From Sphingomonas morindae (lineage in GTDB: Bacteria; Pseudomonadota; Alphaproteobacteria; Sphingomonadales; Sphingomonadaceae): a stretch of 64,000 bases of DNA. Below, one piece after another: positions 45,849 through 55,850 of this stretch. How positions within the stretch are numbered: position 1 is the stretch's first letter; the number at the start of each line of letters is the position of its first letter. The notes under the pieces are model-generated. The model was not told the origin of the DNA. It did not search any database and worked only from the letters and a program-made list of their open reading frames with translations. A program made the position numbers and the translations under genes. Where the stretch lies: positions 62,001 through 126,000 of the forward strand of contig NZ_CP084931.1 of assembly GCF_023822065.1 (NCBI RefSeq), in the 5' to 3' direction.

Positions 45849-47468
45849 ATGATACGTCTCACCGGATTGAAGCTGCCGCTCGGCCACGCGGCCGACGCCC
45901 TCCTCCCCGCGATCCGCGCCCGGCTGGGCCTCGCCGAGGATGCGCCGCTCGGCTACACCATCGCCCGCCGGGGCAATGACGCGCGCCGGAAAAGCGCGAT
46001 CCAGATGGTCTATACCGTCGATGTCGAGGTGGCGGACGAAGAAGAGCTGCTCGCCCGGCTGGCGCGCGATCCCGATGTGCGGCCGACGCCCGACACGCGC
46101 TATCATTTCGTCGCCCAGGCGCCGGCACACCGCGCCGGGCCGCGTCCGCTGGTGATCGGCGCCGGGCCCTGCGGCCTGTTCGCGGGGCTGATCCTCGCGC
46201 AGATGGGGTTCCGCCCGATCATCCTCGATCGCGGCAAGATGGTACGCGAACGGACCAAGGACACCTGGGGCCTGTGGCGGCGCGGGCAGCTCGATCCCGA
46301 AAGCAATGTCCAGTTCGGGGAGGGCGGCGCGGGCACCTTTTCCGATGGCAAGCTGTGGAGCCAGATCAAGGATCCCCGGCATCTCGGGCGCAAGGTGCTG
46401 ACCGAGTTCGTCGCCGCCGGCGCGCCGCCCGAAATTCTCACCGAGGCGCATCCGCATATCGGCACCTTCCGCCTCGTCACCATGGTCGAGGCGATGCGGC
46501 GCACGATCGAATCGCTCGGCGGCGAATATCGCTGGCGCCACATGGTGGAGGATCTGCTGCTCGAACCCGGCGCCGATGGCCGCGCGCGCGTGCGCGGCGT
46601 GGTGCTGGCCGATGGCGGCGTGATCGAGGCGGATGCGGTGGTGCTGGCGATCGGCCACAGCGCCCGGCCCAGCTTCGCCATGCTGCACGCGCGGGGCGTG
46701 CATATGGAGGCCAAGCCCTTCTCGCTCGGGGTGCGGATCGAGCATCCGCAATCCTGGATCGATCAGGCGCGCTTCGGCGCCTGCGCGCGCCATCCCGATC
46801 TCGGCGCGGCCGCCTATACGCTGGCGCATCACTGCGCCAACGGGCGCACCGTCTACAGTTTCTGCATGTGTCCGGGCGGCCGCGTGGTGGCGGCGACCTC
46901 GGAACCGGGCCGCGTCGTCACCAACGGCATGAGCCAATATTCGCGCGCCGAGTTCAACGCCAATTCGGGCCTCGTCGTCGGGATCGATCCGGCCCGGGAC
47001 TATCCGGGCGGCCCGCTCGCCGGGATCGACCTGCAGCGCCACTGGGAGGAGCGCGCCTTCGTGGCGGGCGGCGGCGATTATTCCGCGCCGGTGCAGCGCG
47101 TGGGCGACCTGCTCGCGGGACGCGCCTCGACCGCGCTCGGGGCGGTCACCCCGTCCTACAAGCCCGGCGTGCGCCCCACCGATCTCGCCGCGTGCCTGCC
47201 GCCTTTCGTGATCGAGGCCTTTCGCGAGGCGCTGCCCGTGTTCGGCCGCCAGATCGCCCGCTATGACGATCCCGACGCGGTGCTGACAGGCGTGGAGACG
47301 CGCACAAGCTCGCCGGTGCGGATCACGCGCGGCCGCGACTATCAGAGCCTCTCCACCGCCGGCCTGTTCCCGGCGGGCGAGGGGGCGGGCTATGCCGGCG
47401 GCATCCTCTCCGCCGCGATCGACGGCATCAAGGTGGCCGAAGCGGTCGCGCTCGCGCTGACCGGGTGA
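45849..47468 (+). CDS. FAD-dependent dehydrogenase (COG2509-like)
   Basis: 539-residue flavoprotein of unknown substrate. An N-terminal domain of about 100 residues precedes the dinucleotide-binding motif VIGAGPCGLFAGLIL (about 103-117). Conserved family blocks follow: ESNVQFGEGGAGTFSDGKLW, the CMCPGG cysteine pair, and FPAGEGAGYAGGILSAAIDG near the C-terminus. Start at ATG 45849 after GGGAAGAAG. It follows the sulfoquinovosidase by 141 nt on the same strand, so it may be read through, but the family is widespread and no link to sulfoquinovose is known. Confidence 0.88.
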   Translation: MIRLTGLKLPLGHAADALLPAIRARLGLAEDAPLGYTIARRGNDARRKSAIQMVYTVDVEVADEEELLARLARDPDVRPTPDTRYHFVAQAPAHRAGPRPLVIGAGPCGLFAGLILAQMGFRPIILDRGKMVRERTKDTWGLWRRGQLDPESNVQFGEGGAGTFSDGKLWSQIKDPRHLGRKVLTEFVAAGAPPEILTEAHPHIGTFRLVTMVEAMRRTIESLGGEYRWRHMVEDLLLEPGADGRARVRGVVLADGGVIEADAVVLAIGHSARPSFAMLHARGVHMEAKPFSLGVRIEHPQSWIDQARFGACARHPDLGAAAYTLAHHCANGRTVYSFCMCPGGRVVAATSEPGRVVTNGMSQYSRAEFNANSGLVVGIDPARDYPGGPLAGIDLQRHWEERAFVAGGGDYSAPVQRVGDLLAGRASTALGAVTPSYKPGVRPTDLAACLPPFVIEAFREALPVFGRQIARYDDPDAVLTGVETRTSSPVRITRGRDYQSLSTAGLFPAGEGAGYAGGILSAAIDGIKVAEAVALALTG

Positions 47469-47520
47469 GGCGCCGACCTGGCCGGCGGGACGCGACGCGC
47501 GCGCCCGGCCGGGGCGGGGG

Positions 47521-48573
47521 CTAGGCCGCGAGCGTGGCGCTGTCGATCACGAAGCGATATTTGACGTCGCTGCGCTGCATGCGGTCATAGGCGGTCTCGA
47601 TATCCTGGATCGCGATCATCTCGATATCGGCGACGATCCCGTGCTCGGCGCAGAAGTCGAGCATCTCCTGCGTCTCCGCGATGCCGCCGATCAGCGAACC
47701 GGCGATCGAACGACGCTTGAAGATCAGCGCCGAGACATCGGGAGCGGGGTGGGGATGCTCGGGCACGCCGACCAGCGTCAGCGTGCCGTCGCGCTTGAGC
47801 AGCCTGGTCAGCGCATCGAGATCATGGCTGGCCGCCACCGTGTCGAGGATGAAGTCGAAGCTGTTGGCATGGGCCTGCATCTCCGCCTCGTTGCGCGAGA
47901 CCACCACCTCGTCGGCGCCGAGCGCCAGCGCATCGTCGCGCTTGGCCTCCGAGGTGGTGAAGGCGACGACATGCGCGCCCATGGCATGGGCTATCTTCAC
48001 CCCCATATGGCCGAGCCCGCCAATGCCGACGATGCCCACCTTCTGGCCCGGTCCCACGGCCCAGTGGCGCAGCGGCGAATAGGTGGTGATGCCCGCGCAC
48101 AGCAGCGGCGCCACCGCCGCCAGCTGTTCGGCGGGATGGCGGATGGTGAGCACGAACTTGTCGCTGACGACGATCCGCTGCGAATAGCCGCCCAGCGTGT
48201 GGCCGGGCGCATCGGGAGTCGGGCCGTTATAGGTGCCGACAAAGCCGTTCTCGCAATATTGCTCCAGCCCTTCGCCGCAGGAGGGGCAATGCTGGCAGCT
48301 GTCCACCATGCAGCCCACGCCCACCACGTCGCCCGGCTTGAAGTCGGTCACGTCGTCGCCCACCGCCGAGACGGTGCCGACGATCTCGTGCCCCGGCACG
48401 CAGGGATAGAGCGTGCCCGCCCATTCGGAACGGACGGTGTGGAGATCCGAGTGGCACACGCCGCAATAGGCGATCTCGATCTGCACGTCGTGCGCGCCGG
48501 GGGTGCGGCGCTCGATCGCGATCGGCTCCAGCGGCGTGTCGGCGGCGTGCGCGCCATAGGCTTGGACGGCCAT
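47521..48573 (-). CDS. Zinc-dependent NAD(P) alcohol dehydrogenase (YahK/cinnamyl-type)
   Basis: 350-residue medium-chain dehydrogenase. Catalytic zinc ligands Cys37 (CGVCHSD) and His62-Glu63 (PGHE), four structural-zinc cysteines at 93, 96, 99 and 107, and the nucleotide fold GIGGLGHMGVKIA. Resembles E. coli YahK, which reduces aldehydes with NADPH. ATG 48573 with AAGGA 7 nt upstream. It follows paoC by 41 nt and is probably the last gene of the paoABC operon, so alcohol/aldehyde interconversion and aldehyde oxidation are co-expressed. Confidence 0.93.
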   Translation of the reverse strand: MAVQAYGAHAADTPLEPIAIERRTPGAHDVQIEIAYCGVCHSDLHTVRSEWAGTLYPCVPGHEIVGTVSAVGDDVTDFKPGDVVGVGCMVDSCQHCPSCGEGLEQYCENGFVGTYNGPTPDAPGHTLGGYSQRIVVSDKFVLTIRHPAEQLAAVAPLLCAGITTYSPLRHWAVGPGQKVGIVGIGGLGHMGVKIAHAMGAHVVAFTTSEAKRDDALALGADEVVVSRNEAEMQAHANSFDFILDTVAASHDLDALTRLLKRDGTLTLVGVPEHPHPAPDVSALIFKRRSIAGSLIGGIAETQEMLDFCAEHGIVADIEMIAIQDIETAYDRMQRSDVKYRFVIDSATLAA

Positions 48574-48614
48574 GTTCAGTCCTTCAACATCGGGGGGAAA
48601 AATCGGGCGGGCGC

Positions 48615-50834
48615 TCAGACCAGCGCCGGCAGATGCGCGAGATGCTTGTCGAGCGTGATCGGATAGTCGCGCACGCGCACGCCGGTGGCGTTGTAGATGG
48701 CGTTCGCCACCGCCGCGCCGACGCCGCACAGGCCCAGCTCGCCCACGCCCTTGGCCTTCATAGGATTGGCGCGCGGATCGCTTTCCTCGAGGAAGACCAC
48801 TTCCTGGTGCGGGATGTCGGCGTGGACGGGCACTTCGTAACCGGCGAGATCATGGTTGACGAACAGGCCGAAGCGCGGATCGACATCCAGCCGCTCCATC
48901 AGCGCGGCGCCGACCCCCATCGTCATCGCGCCGATCACCTGGCTGCGCGCCGCCTTGGGGTTGAGGATGCGGCCGGCGGCGCACACCGCCAGCATCCGCC
49001 GCACGCGCGTGACGCCGGTATAGCGGTCGACGCCGACCTCGACGAAATGGGCGCCGAAGGTGGACATCTGCCACGTCTTGTCGAGATCGCCATAGTCGAT
49101 CCGATCCTCGGCGGTGAGCGGACCGGCGGCGGCGGCGTCGGCGAGCGCGGCGCTGCGGCCGCCCACGCGCACCTGGCCGTCGCTGAACTCGGCCGCCTCG
49201 GGATCGAGGCCGAGCCGGTCCGCGACCGCGCGGCGCAGCGCCACGCACGCCGCATAGACGCCGGCGGTGGCATTGGCCGCGCCGAACTGCCCGCCCGATC
49301 CCGCCGATACGGGGAAGGCGCTGTCGCCCAGCCGCACCGTCACGGCCTCGAGCGGAAGCCCCATCATCTCGGCCGCGGTCTGCGCGATGATGGTGTAGCT
49401 GCCGGTGCCGATATCGGTCATGTCGGTTTCCACCGTCACCCGGCCGCCCCGCTCCAGCCGCACCCGCGCGCCCGACGCCATGTTGATATGGTTGCGAAAG
49501 GCCGAGGCGACGCCAAGCCCGACAAGCCAGCGCCCATCCTGGTGGCGGCCCGGCCGGGGATCGCGACGCGACCAGTCGAACAGCGCCGCGCCCTCGGTGA
49601 GGCAGCGCGCCAGCTGGCGCTGCGAAAAGCGCCGCTGCGGCTTTTCGGGATCGACCTGCGTGTCGTTCTTGATGCGGAAGGCGATCGGATCCATGCCGAG
49701 CTTCTCGGCCATCTCGTCCATCGCGATCTCCAGCGCCATCATCCCCGGCGCCTCGCCGGGCGCGCGCATGGCGTTGCCCTCGGGCAGATCGAGCACCGCC
49801 AGCTTCATCGCGATCCGGCGATTGGCGCCGGCATAGAGGAGCTTGGTCTGGTTGACGGCGGTTTCCGGGCTGCCATCGGGCTGATCGCCCGATCCGCTCT
49901 CGTGCGCGAGCGCGGTGATGATGCCGTCCCGCGTGGCGCCGATCTGGATGTGCTGGCGGGTGGCGGGGCGATGGGTGGTGTTGTTGGCGATCAGCGGCCG
50001 CTGCAGCGCCACCTTGACCGGCCGGCCGACGGCGCGCGCGCCCAGCGCCGCGAGCAGCGCGTCCGCGCGCAGGAAGAGCTTGCCGCCAAAGCCGCCGCCG
50101 ACATAGGGCGCGATCAGCCGCACCTTCTCCTTGGGCAGGCCCAGCGTCTTGGCGAGATCGCCGCGCCCCCAGTCGATCATCTGGTTGGAGGTGTAGACGG
50201 TGAGCTGGTCGCCCGTCCACCAGGCGGTGGAAGCGTGCGGCTCCATCATCGCGTGGCTGTGATCGGGCGTGGCATAATGCGCGTCGAGCCGCACCGGGGC
50301 GGCGGCGAAGGCCTGTTCGAACTGGCCGACGCGATCGATCGGCGGCGCGCCGGAGCCCTCCTTGCTGTCGCCGCCGGTATAGGGCGCGGCCGGCAGCGCG
50401 GCATCGAGATCAAACCGCCCGGGGGCGCGCGCATAATCGATCCGGATCAGCCCGGCGGCGGCGCGCGCCTGCTCGAAACTGTCCGCCACCACCAGCGCCA
50501 CCGCCTGGTGATAATGATCCACCACCGGGCCGCCGAGCAGCTTGACCGTGTTGAACTTGCCCTTGGCGAGCGGGCCGGCATTGGCGGCGGTGACGATCGC
50601 CAGCACCCCCGGCGCGGCGCGCGCCGCCTCCAGATGCATGGCCGCGATCCGCCCCTTGGCGATCGCCGCGCCGACCACATAGCCATAGGCGGCATGGGCG
50701 ATGTCCGCGTTATGCTCATAGGCATAGGGCGCGGTGCCGCTGGTCTTGAAGGGGCCGTCGATCCGGTCCTGCGGGCGGCCGATCAGCCGCTGCCGATCGA
50801 TGGGATTGGGGCCGGCGGGGCTGTCGAACTTCAT
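48615..50834 (-). CDS. paoC: Aldehyde oxidoreductase molybdenum-binding subunit (PaoC-like)
   Basis: 739-residue large subunit of a xanthine-oxidase-family enzyme carrying the molybdopterin cytosine dinucleotide cofactor. Seen: substrate-channel N-terminal domain ([20 protein letters not shown]), [34 protein letters not shown], and the catalytic glutamate in [10 protein letters not shown] near the C-terminus. Starts at ATG 50834, overlapping the FAD subunit gene. Sits with PaoA and PaoB genes in the order A-B-C; the complex is carried to the periplasm by the Tat signal of PaoA. Oxidises aldehydes, probably aromatic ones as in E. coli. Confidence 0.92.
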   Translation of the reverse strand: MKFDSPAGPNPIDRQRLIGRPQDRIDGPFKTSGTAPYAYEHNADIAHAAYGYVVGAAIAKGRIAAMHLEAARAAPGVLAIVTAANAGPLAKGKFNTVKLLGGPVVDHYHQAVALVVADSFEQARAAAGLIRIDYARAPGRFDLDAALPAAPYTGGDSKEGSGAPPIDRVGQFEQAFAAAPVRLDAHYATPDHSHAMMEPHASTAWWTGDQLTVYTSNQMIDWGRGDLAKTLGLPKEKVRLIAPYVGGGFGGKLFLRADALLAALGARAVGRPVKVALQRPLIANNTTHRPATRQHIQIGATRDGIITALAHESGSGDQPDGSPETAVNQTKLLYAGANRRIAMKLAVLDLPEGNAMRAPGEAPGMMALEIAMDEMAEKLGMDPIAFRIKNDTQVDPEKPQRRFSQRQLARCLTEGAALFDWSRRDPRPGRHQDGRWLVGLGVASAFRNHINMASGARVRLERGGRVTVETDMTDIGTGSYTIIAQTAAEMMGLPLEAVTVRLGDSAFPVSAGSGGQFGAANATAGVYAACVALRRAVADRLGLDPEAAEFSDGQVRVGGRSAALADAAAAGPLTAEDRIDYGDLDKTWQMSTFGAHFVEVGVDRYTGVTRVRRMLAVCAAGRILNPKAARSQVIGAMTMGVGAALMERLDVDPRFGLFVNHDLAGYEVPVHADIPHQEVVFLEESDPRANPMKAKGVGELGLCGVGAAVANAIYNATGVRVRDYPITLDKHLAHLPALV

Positions 50835-51784
50835 GCGGTCCTCGTCTGCGCGATCACGCCGGCGAGCGCGCGCTCGGCCAGCACCAGCTTGAAGCCATTG
50901 TCCCTGGTCGGCCGCGCGCCCGCGAAGAGCTGCGCCGCCACCGCATGCGCGCCCTGCGGCAGGGCGGCATCGGCCGCCGCGACGCGCCACGGCTTGTGCG
51001 CCACGCCGCCCAGCGCCACCCGGCCGCTGCCATCGGGCTGGATCACTGTCGCCACGCTCACGAGCGCGAACGCATAGGAGGCGCGATCGCGCACCTTCTC
51101 ATAGCCCTGCACGCCGCCGATCGGCTTGGGCAGGGTCACGGCGGTGATCAGCTCGCCCGGGGTCAGCACGGTTTCGATGTGCGGCGTGTCGCCCGGCAGG
51201 CGATGGAAATCGGCGATCGGAATGGCGCGCGTGCGGCCCTCGGCGTTCACCGTCTCGACGGTCGCATCGAGCAGCCGCATCGCCACCGCCATGTCGGAGG
51301 GATGGGTGGCGATGCAGGCGTCGCTCGATCCGATCACCGCCAGCCCGCGCGACACGCCGCCCAGCGCCGCGCAGCCCGCGCCGGGCGTGCGCTTGTTGCA
51401 GGGCATGTTGGTGTCGTAGAAATAGGGGCAGCGGGTCCGCTGGAGCAAATTGCCGGCGGTGGTCGCCTTGTTGCGCAGCTGGCCCGAGGCGCCCGCCACG
51501 ATCGCGCGGGTGAGCGCGCCATAATCGCGGCGCACGCGCGGATCGGCGGCGAGCGCGGTGTTGGTGACAAGCGCGCCGATGCGCAGCCCGCCCCCGTCCG
51601 TGGCCGTGATCGTATCGAGGCCGATATCCTGCACGTCGACCAGATGCACCGGCGTCTCCACCTCGATCTTCATCAGATCGAGCAGATTGGTGCCGCCGGC
51701 GAGGAATTTGGCGCCCGGCCGCGCCGCCACCGCGCGCGCCGCCGCGACCGGATCGGCCGCGCGCTCATAGGTGAAGGCCCTCAT
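50831..51784 (-). CDS. paoB: Aldehyde oxidoreductase FAD-binding subunit (PaoB-like)
   Basis: 317-residue FAD subunit: [19 protein letters not shown] start, [14 protein letters not shown] (FAD binding), [15 protein letters not shown], and a cysteine-containing insert ([21 protein letters not shown]) typical of PaoB, which holds an extra [4Fe-4S] cluster. Overlaps paoA and paoC as ATGA. Passes electrons from the iron-sulfur subunit to an acceptor. Confidence 0.92.
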   Translation of the reverse strand: MRAFTYERAADPVAAARAVAARPGAKFLAGGTNLLDLMKIEVETPVHLVDVQDIGLDTITATDGGGLRIGALVTNTALAADPRVRRDYGALTRAIVAGASGQLRNKATTAGNLLQRTRCPYFYDTNMPCNKRTPGAGCAALGGVSRGLAVIGSSDACIATHPSDMAVAMRLLDATVETVNAEGRTRAIPIADFHRLPGDTPHIETVLTPGELITAVTLPKPIGGVQGYEKVRDRASYAFALVSVATVIQPDGSGRVALGGVAHKPWRVAAADAALPQGAHAVAAQLFAGARPTRDNGFKLVLAERALAGVIAQTRTA

Positions 51785-52431
51785 GCCGAACGGCCTCCCT
51801 GCGCGACCTCGGCCATGGCCTCGGCGATGTTGGAATAGGCGCCGCAGCGGCAGATGTTGCCGCTCATCCGCTCGCGCATCTCGAGCGGGCTCGCCTGCGG
51901 CGCGGCGGTGATATCCGCCTGGACATGGCTGGGAATGCCCTGCCGTATCTCGTCCAGCACCGCCACCGCCGAGCAGATCTGCCCGGGCGTGCAATAGCCG
52001 CACTGATAGCCGTCATGCTTGACGAAGGCGGCCTGCATCGGGTGGAGCGCGGCCGGCGTGCCGAGCCCCTCGATCGTCGTCACCCGATCGCCCTGGTGCT
52101 GGAGCGCGAGGCTGAGGCAGGCATTGATCCGCGCGCCGTTGACGATCACCGTGCACGCGCCGCACTGGCCGTGATCACACCCTTTCTTGGTGCCGGTGAG
52201 ATGAAGATGCTCGCGCAGCGCATCGAGCAGGCTGGTGCGCGTGTCGAGCGTGAGATCGTGGCGCTGCCCGTTCACCTCGAGCGAGACGGGCATGATCGAC
52301 GGCGCCGGCCCGGCGCGCGGGGCCGGGGTGGTGGGCGCGGCCGCGGCCGGCGCGGCGACGATCACCGCCGTCGCGGCGCCGCCGGCGAGAAGTCCGCGCC
52401 GCGACAATTCAGTTTCGGACGTGTCCGCCAT
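51781..52431 (-). CDS. paoA: Aldehyde oxidoreductase [2Fe-2S] subunit with Tat signal (PaoA-like)
   Basis: 216-residue iron-sulfur subunit. A twin-arginine signal ([11 protein letters not shown]) sends the assembled enzyme to the periplasm. First [2Fe-2S] site [12 protein letters not shown] plus NAC, second site CGYCTPGQ and CRCGAY. Start at ATG 52431; a longer frame to 52455 exists. First gene of the paoA-paoB-paoC-alcohol dehydrogenase operon. The MCD-inserting chaperone PaoD/XdhC is not in the window. Confidence 0.93.
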   Translation of the reverse strand: MADTSETELSRRGLLAGGAATAVIVAAPAAAAPTTPAPRAGPAPSIMPVSLEVNGQRHDLTLDTRTSLLDALREHLHLTGTKKGCDHGQCGACTVIVNGARINACLSLALQHQGDRVTTIEGLGTPAALHPMQAAFVKHDGYQCGYCTPGQICSAVAVLDEIRQGIPSHVQADITAAPQASPLEMRERMSGNICRCGAYSNIAEAMAEVAQGGRSA

Positions 52432-52538
52432 GCCATCCCTTTCCGCCCGATCCACAGGATCGAGCCCGGCTTACCCCCTTAACCCCTTCGTCCCGCAAAC
52501 GAAGCATAAGCATCGCTCATCGCGGCGATGAGCCGGGC

Positions 52539-53237
52539 TCATGCGTCGCGGCTGACCGCGTAGCGCAGCCACAGCAGACCGCCGGGCAGCTGGTCCTGAT
52601 GGGTGAGCGCGATCCGGCCGATCGGCGGCGCGGCGTGATCGGATCCTGCGGGCGCGTCGAACAGCGACGGCGCGTCGCCCGATCCATCCACGGCGGGGAC
52701 AAGGACGAGGCTGATCTCGTCCACCAGCCCGGCGCGGAGAAAGGCGCCGTTGACGGTGCCGCCGCCTTCCAGCAGCAGGCGATCGAGCCCCAGCTCGGCT
52801 TCCAGCGTGGCGAGCGCGGCGGCGAGATCGAGCCTGTCTTGGCCGGCGAAGATATAGCCCACGCCATCCGCGCGAAGGCCGGCGAGATGCGCGTCCGTCA
52901 CCGCCTCGGTCAGCACCACGACGATCGCGTCGCCGCCGATATCGGCGCGGCCCCAGGCGATCTTGCCTTCGGCGTCGAGCACGATGCCATAGGCGTCCGC
53001 GTCGCGGCGGGGCAGCCAGGGGGTGCGGGGCAGGGCGGCCGCGTCCGTGTCCGGATAGGCCTCGCCGCGCGCGAATTCGGCGCCGGTGACGCGCCCCACC
53101 AGCCAGCTTCCGCCCCCCAGCCTTTCATGCACCGCCTCGAACACGTCGTCGCCGAAGGCGTCCTTGGGCGTCCAGCGATCGGACAGGATGCGTCCGTCGA
53201 GGCTGGTGGCCATGTGGCAGGTGATCCGGATGGTCAT
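52539..53237 (-). CDS. Dihydrofolate reductase/RibD C-terminal family protein
   Basis: 232-residue reductase-like protein of the RibD C-terminal fold: [12 protein letters not shown] at the N-terminus, [20 protein letters not shown] and [11 protein letters not shown] toward the C-terminus. These stand-alone proteins use NAD(P)H, but their substrates are mostly unknown. ATG 53237 has GGAG 9 nt upstream. Separated from the pao operon by 107 nt on the same strand. Confidence 0.88.
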   Translation of the reverse strand: MTIRITCHMATSLDGRILSDRWTPKDAFGDDVFEAVHERLGGGSWLVGRVTGAEFARGEAYPDTDAAALPRTPWLPRRDADAYGIVLDAEGKIAWGRADIGGDAIVVVLTEAVTDAHLAGLRADGVGYIFAGQDRLDLAAALATLEAELGLDRLLLEGGGTVNGAFLRAGLVDEISLVLVPAVDGSGDAPSLFDAPAGSDHAAPPIGRIALTHQDQLPGGLLWLRYAVSRDA

Positions 53238-53345
53238 GCGGCGCCGCTCCCTCAAGTGCCACCACTCAACGCATCAGCCGCGGAATCGATGAACCCGCGC
53301 GGCGTTGGGCGGTTGGGCGGCCATCCAGCTGCGGAGCCTTGCGCC

Positions 53346-54212
53346 ATGCCCGATCCCGACGCGCGTCCATCCGGCCAGTTCGCCCTTGGCGGCGACCTCC
53401 CCGTCACCCGGCTCGGCTTCGGGGCGATGCGCATCACCGGGCCGGGTGTCTGGGGCGAGCCCGAGGACCGCGACGCGGCGCTGCGCGTGCTGCGCCGCCT
53501 GCCCGAACTGGGCGTCGACCTGATCGACACCGCCGACAGCTATGGGCCTTATGTGAGCGAGACGCTGATCGGCGAGACGCTCGCGCCCTATGACGGGCTC
53601 ACCATCGCCACCAAGGGCGGGCTGGTGCGCTATCCGAACAACCCAAGCCCCTGGCCGCAGATCGGCGACCCGCATTATCTGCGCCAGTGCGTGCATATGA
53701 GCCTGAGGCGGCTGAAGCTGGAGCGGCTCGATCTATGGCAGCTCCACCGCATCGATCCCAAGGTGCCGCAGGACGAGCAGTTCGGCGCGATCCGCGCCTT
53801 TCTCGACGAGGGGCTGATCCGTCATGCCGGGCTCAGCCAGGTGTCGGTGGAGACGATCGAGGCGGCGCGCCGCATCTTCCCCGTCGCGACGGTGCAGAAC
53901 CGCTATAACCTCGCCGATCGCGCCGACGAGGATGTGCTGGACTATTGCGAGGCGCACGGCATCGGCTTCATCCCCTGGTTCCCGCTCGCGGCGGGCGATC
54001 TCGCCAAGCCCGGCGGGGCGGTGGATCGCATCGCCCAGGCGCATGGCGCCACGCCGGGGCAGATCGCGCTCGCCTGGCTGCTGCGCCGCAGCCCGGTGAT
54101 GCTGCCCATCCCCGGCACCGGCAATGTCGCGCATCTCGAGGAGAATGTCGCGGCGGCGTCGATCCGGCTCAGCGACGAGGACTTCGCCACGCTCGACAAA
54201 GCCGCCGCCTGA
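53346..54212 (+). CDS. Aldo/keto reductase
   Basis: 288-residue NADPH-dependent reductase. Catalytic tetrad visible: Asp61, Tyr66 (DTADSYG), Lys90 (IATKGG), His134 (LWQLHRID). The C-terminal nucleotide-binding part has [14 protein letters not shown]. Divergent from the RibD-like gene. Agrobacterium SmoB, which reduces 6-oxo-glucose, belongs to this superfamily, but this gene lies 8 kb from the sulfoquinovosidase, so such a role is speculative. Confidence 0.92.
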   Translation: MPDPDARPSGQFALGGDLPVTRLGFGAMRITGPGVWGEPEDRDAALRVLRRLPELGVDLIDTADSYGPYVSETLIGETLAPYDGLTIATKGGLVRYPNNPSPWPQIGDPHYLRQCVHMSLRRLKLERLDLWQLHRIDPKVPQDEQFGAIRAFLDEGLIRHAGLSQVSVETIEAARRIFPVATVQNRYNLADRADEDVLDYCEAHGIGFIPWFPLAAGDLAKPGGAVDRIAQAHGATPGQIALAWLLRRSPVMLPIPGTGNVAHLEENVAAASIRLSDEDFATLDKAAA

Positions 54213-54227
54213 CGCACGATCGGCGAC

Positions 54228-54250
54228 GCCCGCCCTTGCGCCGGGCGGGC
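54228..54250 (+). terminator. Hairpin after the aldo/keto reductase gene
   Basis: GCCCGCCC/GGGCGGGC, an 8-bp perfect stem with a 7-nt loop, extended by CGA/TCG after one mismatch, 15 nt after the stop codon. No T-run follows. Confidence 0.6.
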
Positions 54251-54461
54251 ATCGCGGCGATACTGGCGGCACCGCGTCCCCGGCTCGAGCATGGCGCGGC
54301 TGAGAGATGATATGCGCTCCCGCTTGGCCCCCATGAGGCGCGTCACGGAGAGCAATGGCGATCGCGATGCCCCGAAGCTTTCCCGAACGATCGGGCACGC
54401 CGCGCCGCCGCGCGGCGGCCTCCGCGCCGTGCCCGCGCGCCTCTTGCCGAAGGAATTGCTC

Positions 54462-54683
54462 ATGACCACCATCACCTCCGCAGCCACGCTGCCGGGCGAG
54501 GCCGGCTTTTGCCGCACCCAGGCCGATCGCGAACAGCGCGAGGCGGACATGGCGACGCTCGCCAATGTCCGCGAGAAGCATCAGCGCGCCGCCGATCGCT
54601 GGACGGCGCTGGCGGATCGCGCCGCCGGCCGCGCCGCCAGCCGCGATGCGCGCGCGGCGCCCGCCACGCCGGTGCCGCAATGA
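54462..54683 (+). CDS. Small protein of unknown function (73 aa)
   Basis: Not recognised as a known family. Charged and helical (READMATLANVREKHQRAAD), no signal peptide, no cysteines in pairs. AAGGA lies 7 nt before ATG 54462, a good ribosome site, which supports translation. The stop overlaps the next small gene as ATGA. The 249 nt before it hold the terminator hairpin of the aldo/keto reductase gene and nothing else recognised. Confidence 0.65.
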   Translation: MTTITSAATLPGEAGFCRTQADREQREADMATLANVREKHQRAADRWTALADRAAGRAASRDARAAPATPVPQ

Positions 54684-54916
54684 CCGCCGTCGAACCCATC
54701 GAGGCGCGGCTGATGCGGCTGGATCCGGGCGCGCCGGGCCGGCCCCGCGCGCCCTTCGGCCGCCCGCGCGAGATCGCGCGGGGCGCGCTGCCGGCGCTGA
54801 TCGCGCTGGTGCGCGAGGAGGATTGCGAGGAATGGTGGCGCTACACCATCCTCAGCGACGATGCCGCACCGCTGCGCGGCGCTGATCTGCGGGCGCGGCT
54901 GCGCGAGCCGGGCTGA
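54680..54916 (+). CDS. Small protein of unknown function (78 aa)
   Basis: Overlaps the preceding small gene as ATGA and is probably made from the same mRNA. The sequence has FGRPREIARGALPALIALVR followed by an acidic, tryptophan-rich stretch (EEDCEEWWRYTILSDD). No known domain recognised. Confidence 0.6.
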   Translation: MTAVEPIEARLMRLDPGAPGRPRAPFGRPREIARGALPALIALVREEDCEEWWRYTILSDDAAPLRGADLRARLREPG

Positions 54917-55022
54917 ACGCAAGCCCCTCTTGCCAGCGCGGCCCGAACCTGCGCAGGGAGGCGGCCTCTTCCCGATTGCGGCCCGCCCCGGCGGCGTGCG
55001 CTTTACTCCCCGACAGGAAAAG

Positions 55023-55838
55023 ATGATGAGGCGCCTGCGCACGGCCAACCGGCGGCACCGCCGGGCGGTGAGATTCAACGCCGGGATGGTCGCCGCCAAT
55101 GACGGCCTCGCCTGGCTGCGCGCGGCGCCCGACCTCGCCGCCGTACCGCCCCCCGCGGCGCCGTCGCCCCGGCCGCCGGTGCGGATCGTCGGCACCGCCG
55201 AGATCCCAGGCGGCGGGGTGCTGCACCTCGCCGAATGCGGGGGCGACTTTTCGATCCAGTTCGATGCCGACGAGCTGATGGGCAGCCACGACCATGTGTC
55301 CGAAGAAGCCTTCGCCACGCTCGCCCGCGCCGCCCTGCCGGATGGCGCGGGGCCAGTGCTGATCGGCGGGCTGGGCATGGGCTTCACGCTGCGCGCGGCG
55401 CGCGGCGCCTGGCCGGCGCCGGCCGAGATCATCGTGGCGGAGCTGGTGCCCGGCGTGGTGGAGTGGGCGCGCGGCCCGCTCGCCCATCTGTTCGGCGACA
55501 GCCTCGACGATCCGCGCGTGCGCATCGCCATGGGCGATGTCCATGCCCTGCTGGACGCGAGCGAGGGCGCCTATCAGGCGATCCTGCTCGATGTGGACAA
55601 TGGCCCGGACGGGTTCATGCGGCCGGAAAATGATCGCATCTATTGCGACTGGGGGCTGCGCTCGGCGCATCGCGCGCTGCGGCCCGGCGGCGTGCTCGGC
55701 ATCTGGTCGGCCTATCCCGATCCCGACTTCCGCGCGCGCTTCGGCGCCTGCGGCTTCGCGGTGGAGGAGCATGTCGTGCCCGCCTTCGCCGGCAGCACCG
55801 AGGATCATCACCTGCTCTGGTTCGGCCGCCGGGACTGA
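55023..55838 (+). CDS. Spermidine synthase-like SAM-binding protein
   Basis: 271-residue protein of the spermidine-synthase/methyltransferase fold. A basic N-terminal extension precedes the core; VLIGGLGMGFTLRAA (motif I), IIVAELVPGVVEWARG, and the acidic motif ILLDVDNGPDGF are visible, as are LRPGGVLGIWSAYPD and the C-terminal strand. The family aminopropyl-transferase signature is incomplete, so it may be a methyltransferase of unknown target. Two ATGs (55023, 55026) follow AGGA. Convergent with the YeiH-like gene. Confidence 0.82.
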   Translation: MMRRLRTANRRHRRAVRFNAGMVAANDGLAWLRAAPDLAAVPPPAAPSPRPPVRIVGTAEIPGGGVLHLAECGGDFSIQFDADELMGSHDHVSEEAFATLARAALPDGAGPVLIGGLGMGFTLRAARGAWPAPAEIIVAELVPGVVEWARGPLAHLFGDSLDDPRVRIAMGDVHALLDASEGAYQAILLDVDNGPDGFMRPENDRIYCDWGLRSAHRALRPGGVLGIWSAYPDPDFRARFGACGFAVEEHVVPAFAGSTEDHHLLWFGRRD

Positions 55839-55850
55839 CCACCGCCGCCG

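Noticed and set aside
48615-52431. Calling the molybdenum enzyme xanthine dehydrogenase
   Set aside because: The Tat signal on the iron-sulfur subunit, the A-B-C gene order and the extra cysteine insert in the FAD subunit fit PaoABC aldehyde oxidoreductase.
53346-54212. Naming the aldo/keto reductase as the 6-oxo-glucose reductase of the sulfoquinovose pathway
   Set aside because: It is 8 kb away, separated by the pao operon, and the superfamily is too broad for that call.
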